A DNA stretch of 64,000 nt from contig NZ_PYGA01000001.1 of NCBI RefSeq assembly GCF_003014485.1, positions 186,001 through 250,000 of the forward strand. The letters are read 5' to 3'. The notes below the pieces were generated by a model. The model was not told the DNA's origin and made no database searches. It was given only the letters and a program-made list of their open reading frames with translations. Both the position numbers and the translations under genes were made by a program. Positions 42,015 to 50,153 of this stretch are shown piece after piece; position 1 is the first letter of the stretch, and each line of letters opens with the position of its first letter. This DNA comes from Murinocardiopsis flavida (lineage in GTDB: Bacteria > Actinomycetota > Actinomycetes > Streptosporangiales > Streptosporangiaceae).

Positions 42015-43286
42015 TCAGGATCCTCCGAAGGCTTCGTCCATGTCCTTGGTCGTCTTCGTGGTGGCCTCCTCGACGGAGGCGTCGCCCTTGAGGATCGACT
42101 GCATCATGGTCTGGATCATCCGCTTGCCTTCGATCTTGCCGAAGTCGGCGGTGACCGGCAGGCCCTTCCCTGCCTCGGCCATCTGCCGGGCGAAGGGCTG
42201 CACGAGCTTGTCTTCGGACTGCACGTACGGTTCGAGCTGGGCCTTCTTACCCGGGAAGTAGGTGGTCTCCTCCGACCAGCGCTTCGCGTACTTGTCGTTG
42301 GTGACCATCTGGATGTACTCCCAGGACAGGTCCTCGTTGTCGCCGTTGAACGCGGAGAGGTGCGAACCGCCGAGGAACGACGGCGCGAGCCCGCCGTCCT
42401 TGCCGGGGATGGGGAACGCCGCGATCTTGTCCTCGAGGTCGGGCTCCGCCTCGGTGATGGCCTTGGGGGTCCAGCTCCCCGACAGGGTCATGGCGACCTT
42501 GCCGTCGATGAAGTTGTCCTGGACGTCGTTCTCCATCCAGGTGCTCGCCCCGGTGCTGGAGACCTTGTCCTTGAGCGCGAGGTCGGTGAAGAAGGTGACG
42601 CCTTCGCGCGCCTCGGGGCTGTCGAGGGCGCCCTTGAACTTGCCGTCCTGCTCGGTCGCGATCTCGCCGCCGGCGCCCCACACGAAGGGCAGCAGGAAGT
42701 AGGAGGCGTCGCCGGCGACGGGGAAGGCGGTCATGTCCTTCTCCTCGGCGGCGAGCTTCTTCGCCGCGGCGCGGAGCTCCTTCCAGTCCTTGGGCACCTC
42801 GATGTCGTGCTTCTCGAACACGTCGGTCCGGTAGAGCACCGAGCGCACGCCCGCGTACCAGGGGATGCCGTACAGCTTGCCGTCGATGGTCCCGGCCTGG
42901 GCCAGGCCCTCGACGTAGGCGCTGGTGTCGCCGGCCTTGCTCGTGAGGTCGGCGAGCGCGCCGGCCTCCGCGAACTCGGGTGTCCAGGTGGTGCCGACCT
43001 CGGCGACGTCGGGCATCGTGTTCCCGGCGATGGCGGTCTGGAACTTCTGGTGGGCGTCGGCCCACGGCACGATCTCGACGTCGACCTCGGCGCCGGTCTT
43101 CTTCTTGAAGGCGGTGCCGACCTCCTTGAAGTAGGCGTCGGCGTCGGGGTTGGTGCCCTCCATGATCCAGACCTTGAGGGTGTCGCCGTCGCCGCCGGAG
43201 TCGCCGCCGCCCCCACTGCACGCGGTCAGTGCGAGCGCGAGGCTCGCGCCGATCGCGACAATGGACAGGGTGCGCTTTTGGCCCAT
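42015..43286 (-). CDS. Extracellular sugar-binding lipoprotein of an ABC importer
   Basis: A 423-residue family 1 solute-binding protein. Its signal peptide ends in lipobox LTAC (Cys23), then a Gly/Ser linker, then a two-lobe fold (LKVWIMEGTNPDADAYF, VDVEIVPWADAHQKFQ). The closest known types are maltose or amino-sugar binding proteins (DasA/NgcE-like), which agrees with the GH3 gene downstream, but the ligand is inferred. ATG 43286 has GGGAG at six bases; GTG 43289 is alternative. Confidence 0.9.
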   Translation of the reverse strand: MGQKRTLSIVAIGASLALALTACSGGGGDSGGDGDTLKVWIMEGTNPDADAYFKEVGTAFKKKTGAEVDVEIVPWADAHQKFQTAIAGNTMPDVAEVGTTWTPEFAEAGALADLTSKAGDTSAYVEGLAQAGTIDGKLYGIPWYAGVRSVLYRTDVFEKHDIEVPKDWKELRAAAKKLAAEEKDMTAFPVAGDASYFLLPFVWGAGGEIATEQDGKFKGALDSPEAREGVTFFTDLALKDKVSSTGASTWMENDVQDNFIDGKVAMTLSGSWTPKAITEAEPDLEDKIAAFPIPGKDGGLAPSFLGGSHLSAFNGDNEDLSWEYIQMVTNDKYAKRWSEETTYFPGKKAQLEPYVQSEDKLVQPFARQMAEAGKGLPVTADFGKIEGKRMIQTMMQSILKGDASVEEATTKTTKDMDEAFGGS

Positions 43287-43327
43287 CACAATCTCCCGTC
43301 AGTTCACCGCCCCCCGGGCGTGTAAGA

Positions 43328-43356
43328 AACCTACGCAAAAACCCCGGTGGCGTGAA
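43328..43356 (-). promoter_or_regulatory. Promoter of the sugar ABC operon
   Basis: On the minus strand, TTCACG (plus 43351-43356) and TAGGTT (43328-43333) are 17 bases apart. The -10 fits the TANNNT pattern used by the principal sigma factor. It lies about 40 bases before the start of the binding-protein gene. I see no DasR-type operator here. Confidence 0.5.
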
Positions 43357-43466
43357 GTAAACCACAGTGCGGTGTGGGTTGACCCGTGCCCGTCCTCATT
43401 CGGCATCACCGTATCGGGGCCGCGGCGGCGCGGCCTAGGACATGCGGGGCAACGAGTTGGTCGCAT

Positions 43467-44723
43467 TCAGGCGGCGCAGGGCAGCGTCTTGATCCCGTTC
43501 AGGAAGTCCGACACGAGCCGCCGCGGTTCGCCGGTGGCGCGGATGCCAGGGGCGCTGCGGTGCAGCTCGCGGAACATGGCGGTGATCTCGCGCCGGGCGA
43601 GGTGGGCGCCGAGGCAGTAGTGCGGGCCCGGGCCGCCGAAGCCCACGTGGGGGTTCGGGCTGCGCGTGACGTCGAAGCGGTCGGGGTCGGTGAAGACCGC
43701 CTCGTCACGGTTTGCCGAGGCGTAGAACAGCAGGGCCTTGTCCCCGGCCGCGTAGTGGTGCCCGTTCAGCTCGTGGTCGCGGGTGAGGGTGCGCCGCATC
43801 CAGGTCACGGGCGACGCGTGGCGGACGATCTCCTCGACCGCCGTTGCGGCGTGCGCCTCGAAGTCCGCCCACCACAGCGCCCGCTGGTCGGGGTGGTCGG
43901 TGAGGAGCGCCAGGCCGTGGCTGATGGCGTTGCGGGTGGTCTCGCTGCCGGCGACGGCGAGCAGGATGAAGAACGAGCCGATCTCCTGGTCGCTCAGCGC
44001 CTCGCCGTCGATGTCGGCGTTGACGAGGGCCGAGGTGAGGTCGTCGACCGGTGTGCGGCGGCGTTCGGCGGCGAGCTCGCCGAGCAGGCCGGCGAGTTCG
44101 CCGCCGGCGGTGAGCAGCCGGTGCGCGGCCGCGTCGCCGTCGCCGCCGAGGAACTCGGCGTCGGCGCCCGCCAGCACGATCGCGGTGTTCTCGCGCACCA
44201 TCGCGCGGCGGCTCTCGGGGATGCCCATCATGTCGCAGATGACCGCCAGCGGCAGCGGCGCCGCGACCTCGGCGACGAAGTCGCAGTCCCCTTTGGCGGG
44301 CAGTTCGGCCGCGATGCGCGCGGCGATGCGGGCGATGTCGCCGTCGATCTTGGCGAGCATGCGCGGGGTGAACCCGCGCGAGACGACCCGGCGCACGCGG
44401 GCGTGGCGCGGGTCGTCGAGGTTGATCATCGAGCCGAAGAACTCGTTGAACTCCCGCGGCATGTCGGGGATGGAGATGGCACTCGGCTCGGAGGCGAACA
44501 CCGACGGCAGCCGGCTCGCCGCCACGACGTCGGAGTGGCGGACCAGGGCGTGGTAGCCGGGGCCGCGGGGAATGGGCGCGAGGTCGGGTTCGGCGAAGTA
44601 CACGGGCGGGTGGGCGCGCAGCCGGGCGAACGCCTCGTGGCGCTCGCCCGGCGGCCCGGACCAGAAGCGGAGGTCGGAGAGGTCGATGTCGGCGAGGGCG
44701 GCGGGGCGGGCGGGCTCCGGCAT
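43467..44723 (-). CDS. Cytochrome P450
   Basis: A 418-residue soluble P450. Landmarks: AGSETTRN in the I-helix (258-265), the ExxR pair Glu298/Arg301 in EIVRH, and the haem ligand Cys370 in GFGGPGPHYCLGAHLARREI. The overall pattern is closest in my memory to the actinobacterial CYP124/125/142 group, which oxidises fatty or steroid side chains, but this is tentative. It needs ferredoxin and reductase partners not seen here. The start ATG 44723 has AAAGG upstream. It follows the 165-aa gene by 100 bases, in line with the tms genes. Confidence 0.92.
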   Translation of the reverse strand: MPEPARPAALADIDLSDLRFWSGPPGERHEAFARLRAHPPVYFAEPDLAPIPRGPGYHALVRHSDVVAASRLPSVFASEPSAISIPDMPREFNEFFGSMINLDDPRHARVRRVVSRGFTPRMLAKIDGDIARIAARIAAELPAKGDCDFVAEVAAPLPLAVICDMMGIPESRRAMVRENTAIVLAGADAEFLGGDGDAAAHRLLTAGGELAGLLGELAAERRRTPVDDLTSALVNADIDGEALSDQEIGSFFILLAVAGSETTRNAISHGLALLTDHPDQRALWWADFEAHAATAVEEIVRHASPVTWMRRTLTRDHELNGHHYAAGDKALLFYASANRDEAVFTDPDRFDVTRSPNPHVGFGGPGPHYCLGAHLARREITAMFRELHRSAPGIRATGEPRRLVSDFLNGIKTLPCAA

Positions 44724-44823
44724 CGGGCGCCTTTCTCGGGGGCGCCGCATCGCCTCGTGGCGTGACCGTGCGCCGCATCCATGCTTTACATGAACGCGGT
44801 TGGTGTCAAGCCACGGCCGGTGT

Positions 44824-45321
44824 TCAGTCGGCGATCCCCGCGGCGATGCGCAGTGTCGAGAGCAGCTCCTGCGGCCCGTAGACGGCCTGGCCGATCGCGG
44901 CGCAGAACGCCGCGAGCATGTGCATGAAGATCAGCGGGTCGCCCCGGGTGAAGCGCTCGGCCGCCTCGGTCTCACCGACGGCGAACGCCTCCCACGCGGT
45001 GACAACGGCGAACTCCACCTCGGGTTCGAGCAGGTCGGCGACTGCCCCCGCAACGGCGTCCCTGGAGTCGGCCGGCTTCCACACCACCCCGGTCTCCTGC
45101 ACCCGCCGGGTCAGGAACCCGGCGAACACCTTCAGCTCGGAGGTGACCGCCGCACCGTCGGCCCCGATGCCGTCGACGGCTTCGGCAACGGCGTCGCGGT
45201 CCTTGTGCACGTAGGCGGCGACCAGCGCGATGGCAAGGTGCTTCAACCGGTCGTCCTCAACGGGGTCGTTCGGGGCGGGGTCGTTCGGCGCGGAGTCGTC
45301 AGTCCCAGACATGCACCCCAT
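44824..45321 (-). CDS. Hypothetical soluble protein, 165 aa, downstream of tmsB
   Basis: A mostly helical protein, with an N-terminal polar stretch of Asp/Pro residues (about 1-25) followed by helices (RLKHLAIALVAAYVHKDRDAVAEAVDGIG, SELKVFAGFLTRRVQ, FAVVTAWEAFAVGETEAAERF). No membrane segment or signal peptide is seen, so it is not an obvious match to the small membrane protein TmsC. It lies 49 bases after tmsB. Either ATG 45321 or ATG 45312 may be the start. Confidence 0.65.
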   Translation of the reverse strand: MGCMSGTDDSAPNDPAPNDPVEDDRLKHLAIALVAAYVHKDRDAVAEAVDGIGADGAAVTSELKVFAGFLTRRVQETGVVWKPADSRDAVAGAVADLLEPEVEFAVVTAWEAFAVGETEAAERFTRGDPLIFMHMLAAFCAAIGQAVYGPQELLSTLRIAAGIAD

Positions 45322-45370
45322 GATGCCCGCTCCGGGGACCGGAGTCCCCGAAGCGGGCGCCCGCAGCGGC

Positions 45371-46642
45371 TCAGCGCGGCTCGGGCTCGAACGCGGGGCG
45401 CAGCGGCATGCGGGCGTCGGCGCCGTCGAGCTTCACCCCGAGGATCTGGTGCAGCTGGACGACGTTGCGCTCGAAGCCCAGCACGCAGCCGGCCATGTAA
45501 AGCCGCCACACCCGGGCCCGGCCCTCGCCCACCATCGCGACGGCGGTGTCCCAGTTGGCGTCGAGGTTGGCGCACCAGCGGCGCAGTGTGAGCGCGTAGT
45601 GCTCGCGGAGGTTCTCCTGGTGCCGGATCTCGAACCCCGCGTCGTTCATCCGCGTCTGCAACCAGCCCGGCCCCTCCAGCTCGCCGTCGGGGAAGACGTA
45701 GCGGTTGATGACCCCGTCGGCGAACATGGCCGGCATGTCGTTGCGCGGCCGGGTGATGCAGTGGTTGAGCAGCCGCCCGCCCGGCTTCAGCTTCGCGTGC
45801 AGCTCGGCGAAGTAGGACGGCACGTTCTGCTGGCCGACGTGCTCGGTCAGCCCGATGGAGCTGATCCGGTCGAAGGAGCCGTCGGGCACGTCGCGGTAGT
45901 CCATGTGCCGCACCTCGGCGAGGTCGCCCAACCCCTCCTTCGCGATCCACTTCTGGCCGAACTCGGCCTGCTCCTTCGACAGCGTGACGCCGACCGCCCG
46001 CACCCCGTACTCGCGGGCCGCGTGCACGACCATGCCGCCCCAGCCGCAGCCGACGTCGAGCAGCCGCTGGCCCTCGGCCAGCCCCAGCTTGCGGGAGACC
46101 AGGTCGTACTTGTGCGCCTGGGCCTGCTCAAGGCTCGCCCCCTCCTCGGGGAACACGGCGCACGTGTAGGTCATGGACGGGCCCAGCACCATCGCGTAGA
46201 AGTCGTTGGACACGTCGTAGTGGTGGTGGATGGCCGCGGCGTCGCGGCTCTTGGAGTGCCGCCGCCCGAGCACGCCGAGCCGGGTGGGTTGCACCTCCTC
46301 CGGGGGCGGCGGCACCCGGTTCAGGAACTTCACCCAGCCGAGGCTCAGCCCGAGCCGGGCGAGCTCCGGCCACGACGGGCCGTGGCCGCGCACCAGCGCG
46401 AGTTCGGACATGCGCTTCATCGCGGTGTACATGTCGCCTTCGAGGTCGATGTGCCCCGCGACGTAGGCGCGGGTGATCCCGAGCGCCCCGGGCGCCTGCG
46501 CCAGGTAGTTCAATGCCACCGGTGTCCGGACGACGACAGCGATCTCGCTGTTCGGATCGCCGGACACACTGCCGTCATAGGCGCGGAACCGCACGGGTGC
46601 GTTCGGTCCGGCCACCCGCTCGAAGATCTCCGCCACTCGCAT
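45371..46642 (-). CDS. tmsB: SAM-dependent fatty acyl methyltransferase TmsB (CFA-synthase family)
   Basis: A 423-residue methyltransferase of the cyclopropane-fatty-acid synthase family. HYDVSNDFY (141-149) and the SAM loop LLDVGCGWGG (194-203) are typical, with YTCAVF and RISSIGLTEHVG further on. In tuberculostearic acid producers TmsB (BfaB/UfaA1) adds a methylene at carbon 10 of oleoyl phospholipids, which TmsA then reduces. The gene lies 53 bases after tmsA in the same direction. An upstream extended frame is not conserved; ATG 46642 has GGAAGGGAAG upstream. The N-terminal 120 residues resemble the usual acyl-binding extension. Confidence 0.88.
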   Translation of the reverse strand: MRVAEIFERVAGPNAPVRFRAYDGSVSGDPNSEIAVVVRTPVALNYLAQAPGALGITRAYVAGHIDLEGDMYTAMKRMSELALVRGHGPSWPELARLGLSLGWVKFLNRVPPPPEEVQPTRLGVLGRRHSKSRDAAAIHHHYDVSNDFYAMVLGPSMTYTCAVFPEEGASLEQAQAHKYDLVSRKLGLAEGQRLLDVGCGWGGMVVHAAREYGVRAVGVTLSKEQAEFGQKWIAKEGLGDLAEVRHMDYRDVPDGSFDRISSIGLTEHVGQQNVPSYFAELHAKLKPGGRLLNHCITRPRNDMPAMFADGVINRYVFPDGELEGPGWLQTRMNDAGFEIRHQENLREHYALTLRRWCANLDANWDTAVAMVGEGRARVWRLYMAGCVLGFERNVVQLHQILGVKLDGADARMPLRPAFEPEPR

Positions 46643-46695
46643 CGCTAGCTTCCCTTCCTCGCCGAACGTCGGCCCTCCCGCATCGGGTCGGCGTC

Positions 46696-48111
46696 TTACC
46701 TGTTGCGTACGCACTTGGCGTACAGATCGAGCAGTCGGCTCCCCGGGTCGTAGTCGCGCTTCAGCGCGCGGTACGCGTCGCCGTTGTAGAGCCGCCAGAA
46801 CCGGTCTTCGCTGTAGAACGAGTCGGAGTACAGCGACTTGTGCCCGCCGAGCCGCAGCACCTCGTCCTCGACCAGCCTGTTGTGGAGCGGTCCCCGCTGG
46901 CCCGGGCGCATCGGCACCATCCCCCAGAAGCCGAAGTTGACGAACAGCTCGTCCTGGGCCATGGGGTACAGCGGCCACGCGTGGCCGTCGCCGCCGGGTG
47001 CCGGCTTGTCCCGCAGCCGCAGCGGGCACATCCACACCGGGGTCATGCCGACCTCGGCGTGGAAGAAGTCGAGGAACTCGGCGCCGCGGTCCACCGGCAC
47101 CTCGATGTCCTGGATCAGCGGCTCCGACTGCGGCCGTCCCCGGTAGTAGGCGAGCAGCCGGGTGAAGTCGGTGCGGCGGTCCAGCGCCACCAGTTTCCGG
47201 TAGACGTCGGAGCGCTTCAACGAGCGCGGCCACATCCGGCGCACCGCCGGGTTGCCGAGCCCGAACGCGCGCGAGCACCAGAACCAGTCGGTGTCCCACC
47301 GCCACAGGTAGTCCTGCACCGTGAGGTGGTCGCCGCGGTTCTGCGCCGCCAGCCGCGGAATGGACTGGTAGTAGATGTCGGCGCCGGTGTAGTCGCTGGT
47401 GCGCGGCGCGGAGTCGGTGAACGACGCCAGGCTGAGGTACAGCTCGTCGGGTCCGAACGCCACCCCGTCGATGAAGTCGACGCGCTCGCCGTCGTGCTCG
47501 GCAGCGTCGCAGATGCGCGCGAACGCGTCCATGGCCGCGGCGGCGTCGGAGAAGCGCAGGTGGCGCAGGTGGACGAACGGTTTCACCGGTTCGAGCTCGA
47601 TGCGCAGGCGCAGGCTGTAGCCCAGCGTCCCGTAGGAGTTGGGGAAGCCGCGGAACAGCTCCGCGTGCTCGTTGTCGCGCCGCGCGGTGACCACGTCGCC
47701 GTTGCCGGTGAGGATCTCGATCTCCTGGACCGACTCGTGCGGCAACCCGTTGCGGAAGGAGGACGACTCGATACCGAGGCCGGTGACGGCCCCGCCGATG
47801 GTGATGGTCCGCAACTGCGGGACGACCAGCGGCATCAGGCCGTGTTCCAGGGTCGCGGCGACGAGGTCCTCGTAGGTGCACATGCCGCCGACCTCGGCGA
47901 CGCGCTCCTCCGGGTCGACCCACAGCACCGACGCGAACGCGCTCGCGTCGAGCTTCGGTGCGGCGCTGGGTTCGCGGAAGCGGAAGAGGTTGCTGGTGGG
48001 CTTCGCCAACCGGACCGGCGCTCCGTCGGGCAACCGGGCGAACTCGGAGCGTATCCGCTGGACCGCGGCCACGTGCTCGGAAAGATCCCGCCGGTGGGAC
48101 ATACGGCTCAT
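46696..48111 (-). CDS. tmsA: FAD-binding 10-methylene-fatty-acyl reductase TmsA
   Basis: A 471-residue protein of the FAD-binding/DHCR24-like family. The FAD region includes VDPEERVAEVGGMCTYEDLV and VPQLRTITIGGAVTGLGIESSSFRNG; the substrate-binding part follows from ~200. It should reduce 10-methylene stearoyl groups to 10-methylstearoyl (tuberculostearic acid), using NADPH. Its neighbour tmsB makes the methylene substrate. Start ATG 48111 (or ATG 48102) near GGGTGG. It is the first gene of the tms unit, with a 210-base divergent gap upstream. Confidence 0.87.
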   Translation of the reverse strand: MSRMSHRRDLSEHVAAVQRIRSEFARLPDGAPVRLAKPTSNLFRFREPSAAPKLDASAFASVLWVDPEERVAEVGGMCTYEDLVAATLEHGLMPLVVPQLRTITIGGAVTGLGIESSSFRNGLPHESVQEIEILTGNGDVVTARRDNEHAELFRGFPNSYGTLGYSLRLRIELEPVKPFVHLRHLRFSDAAAAMDAFARICDAAEHDGERVDFIDGVAFGPDELYLSLASFTDSAPRTSDYTGADIYYQSIPRLAAQNRGDHLTVQDYLWRWDTDWFWCSRAFGLGNPAVRRMWPRSLKRSDVYRKLVALDRRTDFTRLLAYYRGRPQSEPLIQDIEVPVDRGAEFLDFFHAEVGMTPVWMCPLRLRDKPAPGGDGHAWPLYPMAQDELFVNFGFWGMVPMRPGQRGPLHNRLVEDEVLRLGGHKSLYSDSFYSEDRFWRLYNGDAYRALKRDYDPGSRLLDLYAKCVRNR

Positions 48112-48321
48112 AAGCCACCCGCCTCATTTACGCAGCGTCAGTTCACGAAACGGTCGCGCCGTTCCAAGCCGGGCCGTGAGCGCGAGTACCACGGTCCTTG
48201 GACACCCTAGTCCTACGCGCCGGTAATACGAGCGGGGGGATCCGCCCCCGGCGCGTCGAGCCGCCGCCGGGAACCGCCCGCTGCCGCCCGGCGCCGCCGC
48301 GTCCGGAACGGCCGCCGGATA

Positions 48322-49128
48322 GTGTTGGCGGCTGTGCGCATCGCTCTCATCGACTCCGGGTACGGCCTGCTCTCCACTGCCGCGGCCCTGCGAACGGCCC
48401 GCCCCGACGCCGACCTCGTCTGCGCCATGGACCCCGACCACATGCCGTGGGGCCCGCGCAGCGCCGCCGAGATCCGCGCCCGCGCGCTGGCGGGGGCCAC
48501 GGCGGCCGCGGCCACCCGTCCCGACGCCATCGTGGTCGCCTGCAACACCGCGTCGGTGCACGCCTTGGAGGTGCTGCGCGCCGAGTTCGAGCCCGGCATC
48601 CCCGTCATCGGGACCGTACCCGCGGTGAAGCCCGCCGCCGACCACGGCGGCCCCATCGCCATCTGGGCCACCCCCGCCACCACGGGCAGCCCGTACCAGC
48701 GCGACCTCATCCTGCGCTTCGCCGCGGGCGTCGATGTGACACCCGTGGCCTGCTACGGGCTCGCCGACGCGGTCGAGGCGGCCGACCCCGCCGTCATCGG
48801 CGCCGCCGTCGCACGCGCCGCCGAGCTCACCCCCGCGGGCGTGCGGAGCGTCGTCATCGGCTGCACCCACTACGACCTCGTCGCCGAGCGCATCTCCGCG
48901 GCTCTGGGCGAGCCCGCCCTGTTCAGCGCCGCCGAAGCGGTCACGGCCCAGACCCTGCGCCGTCTGGGCGCGTCGCCCGATCCCGCTGCGGCGGCCACCG
49001 GCACCCTCACCGTCCTGGCGAGCGGCCGGCCCGCGGCGCTGCCCCCTGCCGCGCTGGGCTACCCGGCCGGCCGGCTGCTGGCCGACAGCGGCGCGGCGGC
49101 CCGGCCCGGCGCCCGCCCGGCGGAGTGA
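48322..49128 (+). CDS. Glutamate racemase-like protein
   Basis: A 268-residue protein of the aspartate/glutamate racemase family. Both catalytic Cys are present: VVACNTASVHAL and VIGCTHYDL. The N-terminal RIALIDSGYGLLST differs from the usual F-DSGVGGL motif, having Tyr in place of Val and losing the second Gly, so it may be a paralogue or divergent form. D-glutamate is needed for peptidoglycan. Start GTG 48322; GTG 48334 is also possible. Divergent from tmsA, it is separate in function from its neighbours as far as can be seen. Confidence 0.8.
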   Translation: MLAAVRIALIDSGYGLLSTAAALRTARPDADLVCAMDPDHMPWGPRSAAEIRARALAGATAAAATRPDAIVVACNTASVHALEVLRAEFEPGIPVIGTVPAVKPAADHGGPIAIWATPATTGSPYQRDLILRFAAGVDVTPVACYGLADAVEAADPAVIGAAVARAAELTPAGVRSVVIGCTHYDLVAERISAALGEPALFSAAEAVTAQTLRRLGASPDPAAAATGTLTVLASGRPAALPPAALGYPAGRLLADSGAAARPGARPAE

Positions 49129-49320
49129 GCGGGCGGCCATAGGACGGGTGCCGCGGGCGTCTCCGGGCGCCCCTGATGCGCCCGCCGCGCGGCCCCTGGC
49201 ACACCCCCGGCAGCAGCCGGGCCGCTCCCTCCCCCGGCAGCGGCGACGGCAGAATCCCGACACCCGCCACCAGTAGGCTCATTGTCCGCCGATGCACGCG
49301 AACACGGACCGGAGCCCCTC

Positions 49321-50100
49321 TTGACCGCGCAGGAACGTGTCCGGGCATTCGTCGACGCCCCCTGGTTCCAGACGGCCATCATCGGCCTCATCCTGGTGAA
49401 CGCCGCGATGCTGGGCGCCGAGACCTCCCCCCGGATCCTCGACTCCTACGGCGGTGCCCTGCACCGCGCCGACACCCTCATCCTCGGCGTGTTCGTGCTG
49501 GAACTCGTCCTGCGGGTCTTCGCCTACCGCCTCGCCTTCTTCCGCGACCCGTGGAACTGGTTCGACCTCGCCATCGTCGTCATCGCGCTGCTTCCGGCCT
49601 CGGGCCCGTTCGCGGTGCTGCGGGTGCTGCGCGTCCTGCGGGTGCTGCGGCTGCTGTCGGTGATCCCCACCCTGCGCCACGTGGTGTCGGGGCTGCTTCG
49701 GGCGCTGCCGGGCATGGCGTCGATCGCGCTGCTGGTGTCGCTGCTGCTGTACGTCTCGGCGGTCATGGCGACCACCCTGTTCCAGCACACCGCGCCCGAG
49801 TACTTCGGCGACCTGCTGACGTCGCTGTTCACCCTGTTCCAGATGATGACGGGCGACAGCTGGGGCGCCATAGCCAAGACCGTCATGGCGCACCACCCCA
49901 TGGCGTGGCTGTTCTTCGTCTGCTACATCCTCGCCTCGACGTTCATCGCGCTGAACCTGTTCATCGCCGTGGCGGTCGAGGCGCTGGAGGACGACGGCGA
50001 CGAGCGCGAGGCCCCCGACCGGCACGACGCGATCCTCGCCGAGCTGCGCGCCCTGCGCGCCGAGGTCGGCGAACTCCGCCGCGACACCCCCACCCCCTGA
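49321..50100 (+). CDS. One-domain voltage-gated cation channel (BacNav-like)
   Basis: A 259-residue six-helix channel subunit. The S4-like segment VLRVLRVLRVLRLLSVIPTLR has Arg at 101, 104, 107 and 110, spaced by three, the voltage sensor pattern. The pore loop reads LFQMMTGDSWGAIAK (filter Thr177-Gly178-Asp179-Ser180-Trp181-Gly182). The last helix (ASTFIALNLFIAVAVEAL) is S6, followed by a charged coiled tail (AILAELRALRAEVGELRR). The filter differs from the TLESW motif of characterised bacterial sodium channels, so ion choice is uncertain. Start TTG 49321 has GGAG six bases upstream. Confidence 0.87.
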   Translation: MTAQERVRAFVDAPWFQTAIIGLILVNAAMLGAETSPRILDSYGGALHRADTLILGVFVLELVLRVFAYRLAFFRDPWNWFDLAIVVIALLPASGPFAVLRVLRVLRVLRLLSVIPTLRHVVSGLLRALPGMASIALLVSLLLYVSAVMATTLFQHTAPEYFGDLLTSLFTLFQMMTGDSWGAIAKTVMAHHPMAWLFFVCYILASTFIALNLFIAVAVEALEDDGDEREAPDRHDAILAELRALRAEVGELRRDTPTP

Positions 50101-50153
50101 CCCCGCGGGGCCAGCGCCCAGGCGGCGCCCACGCTTTCCGGCGCGGGGCGGCG

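Noticed and set aside
43287-43466. DasR operator upstream of the sugar ABC operon
   Set aside because: No match to the ACTGGTCTAGACCA-type site; only a loose GTGG-N11-CCAC pattern is present, too weak to report.
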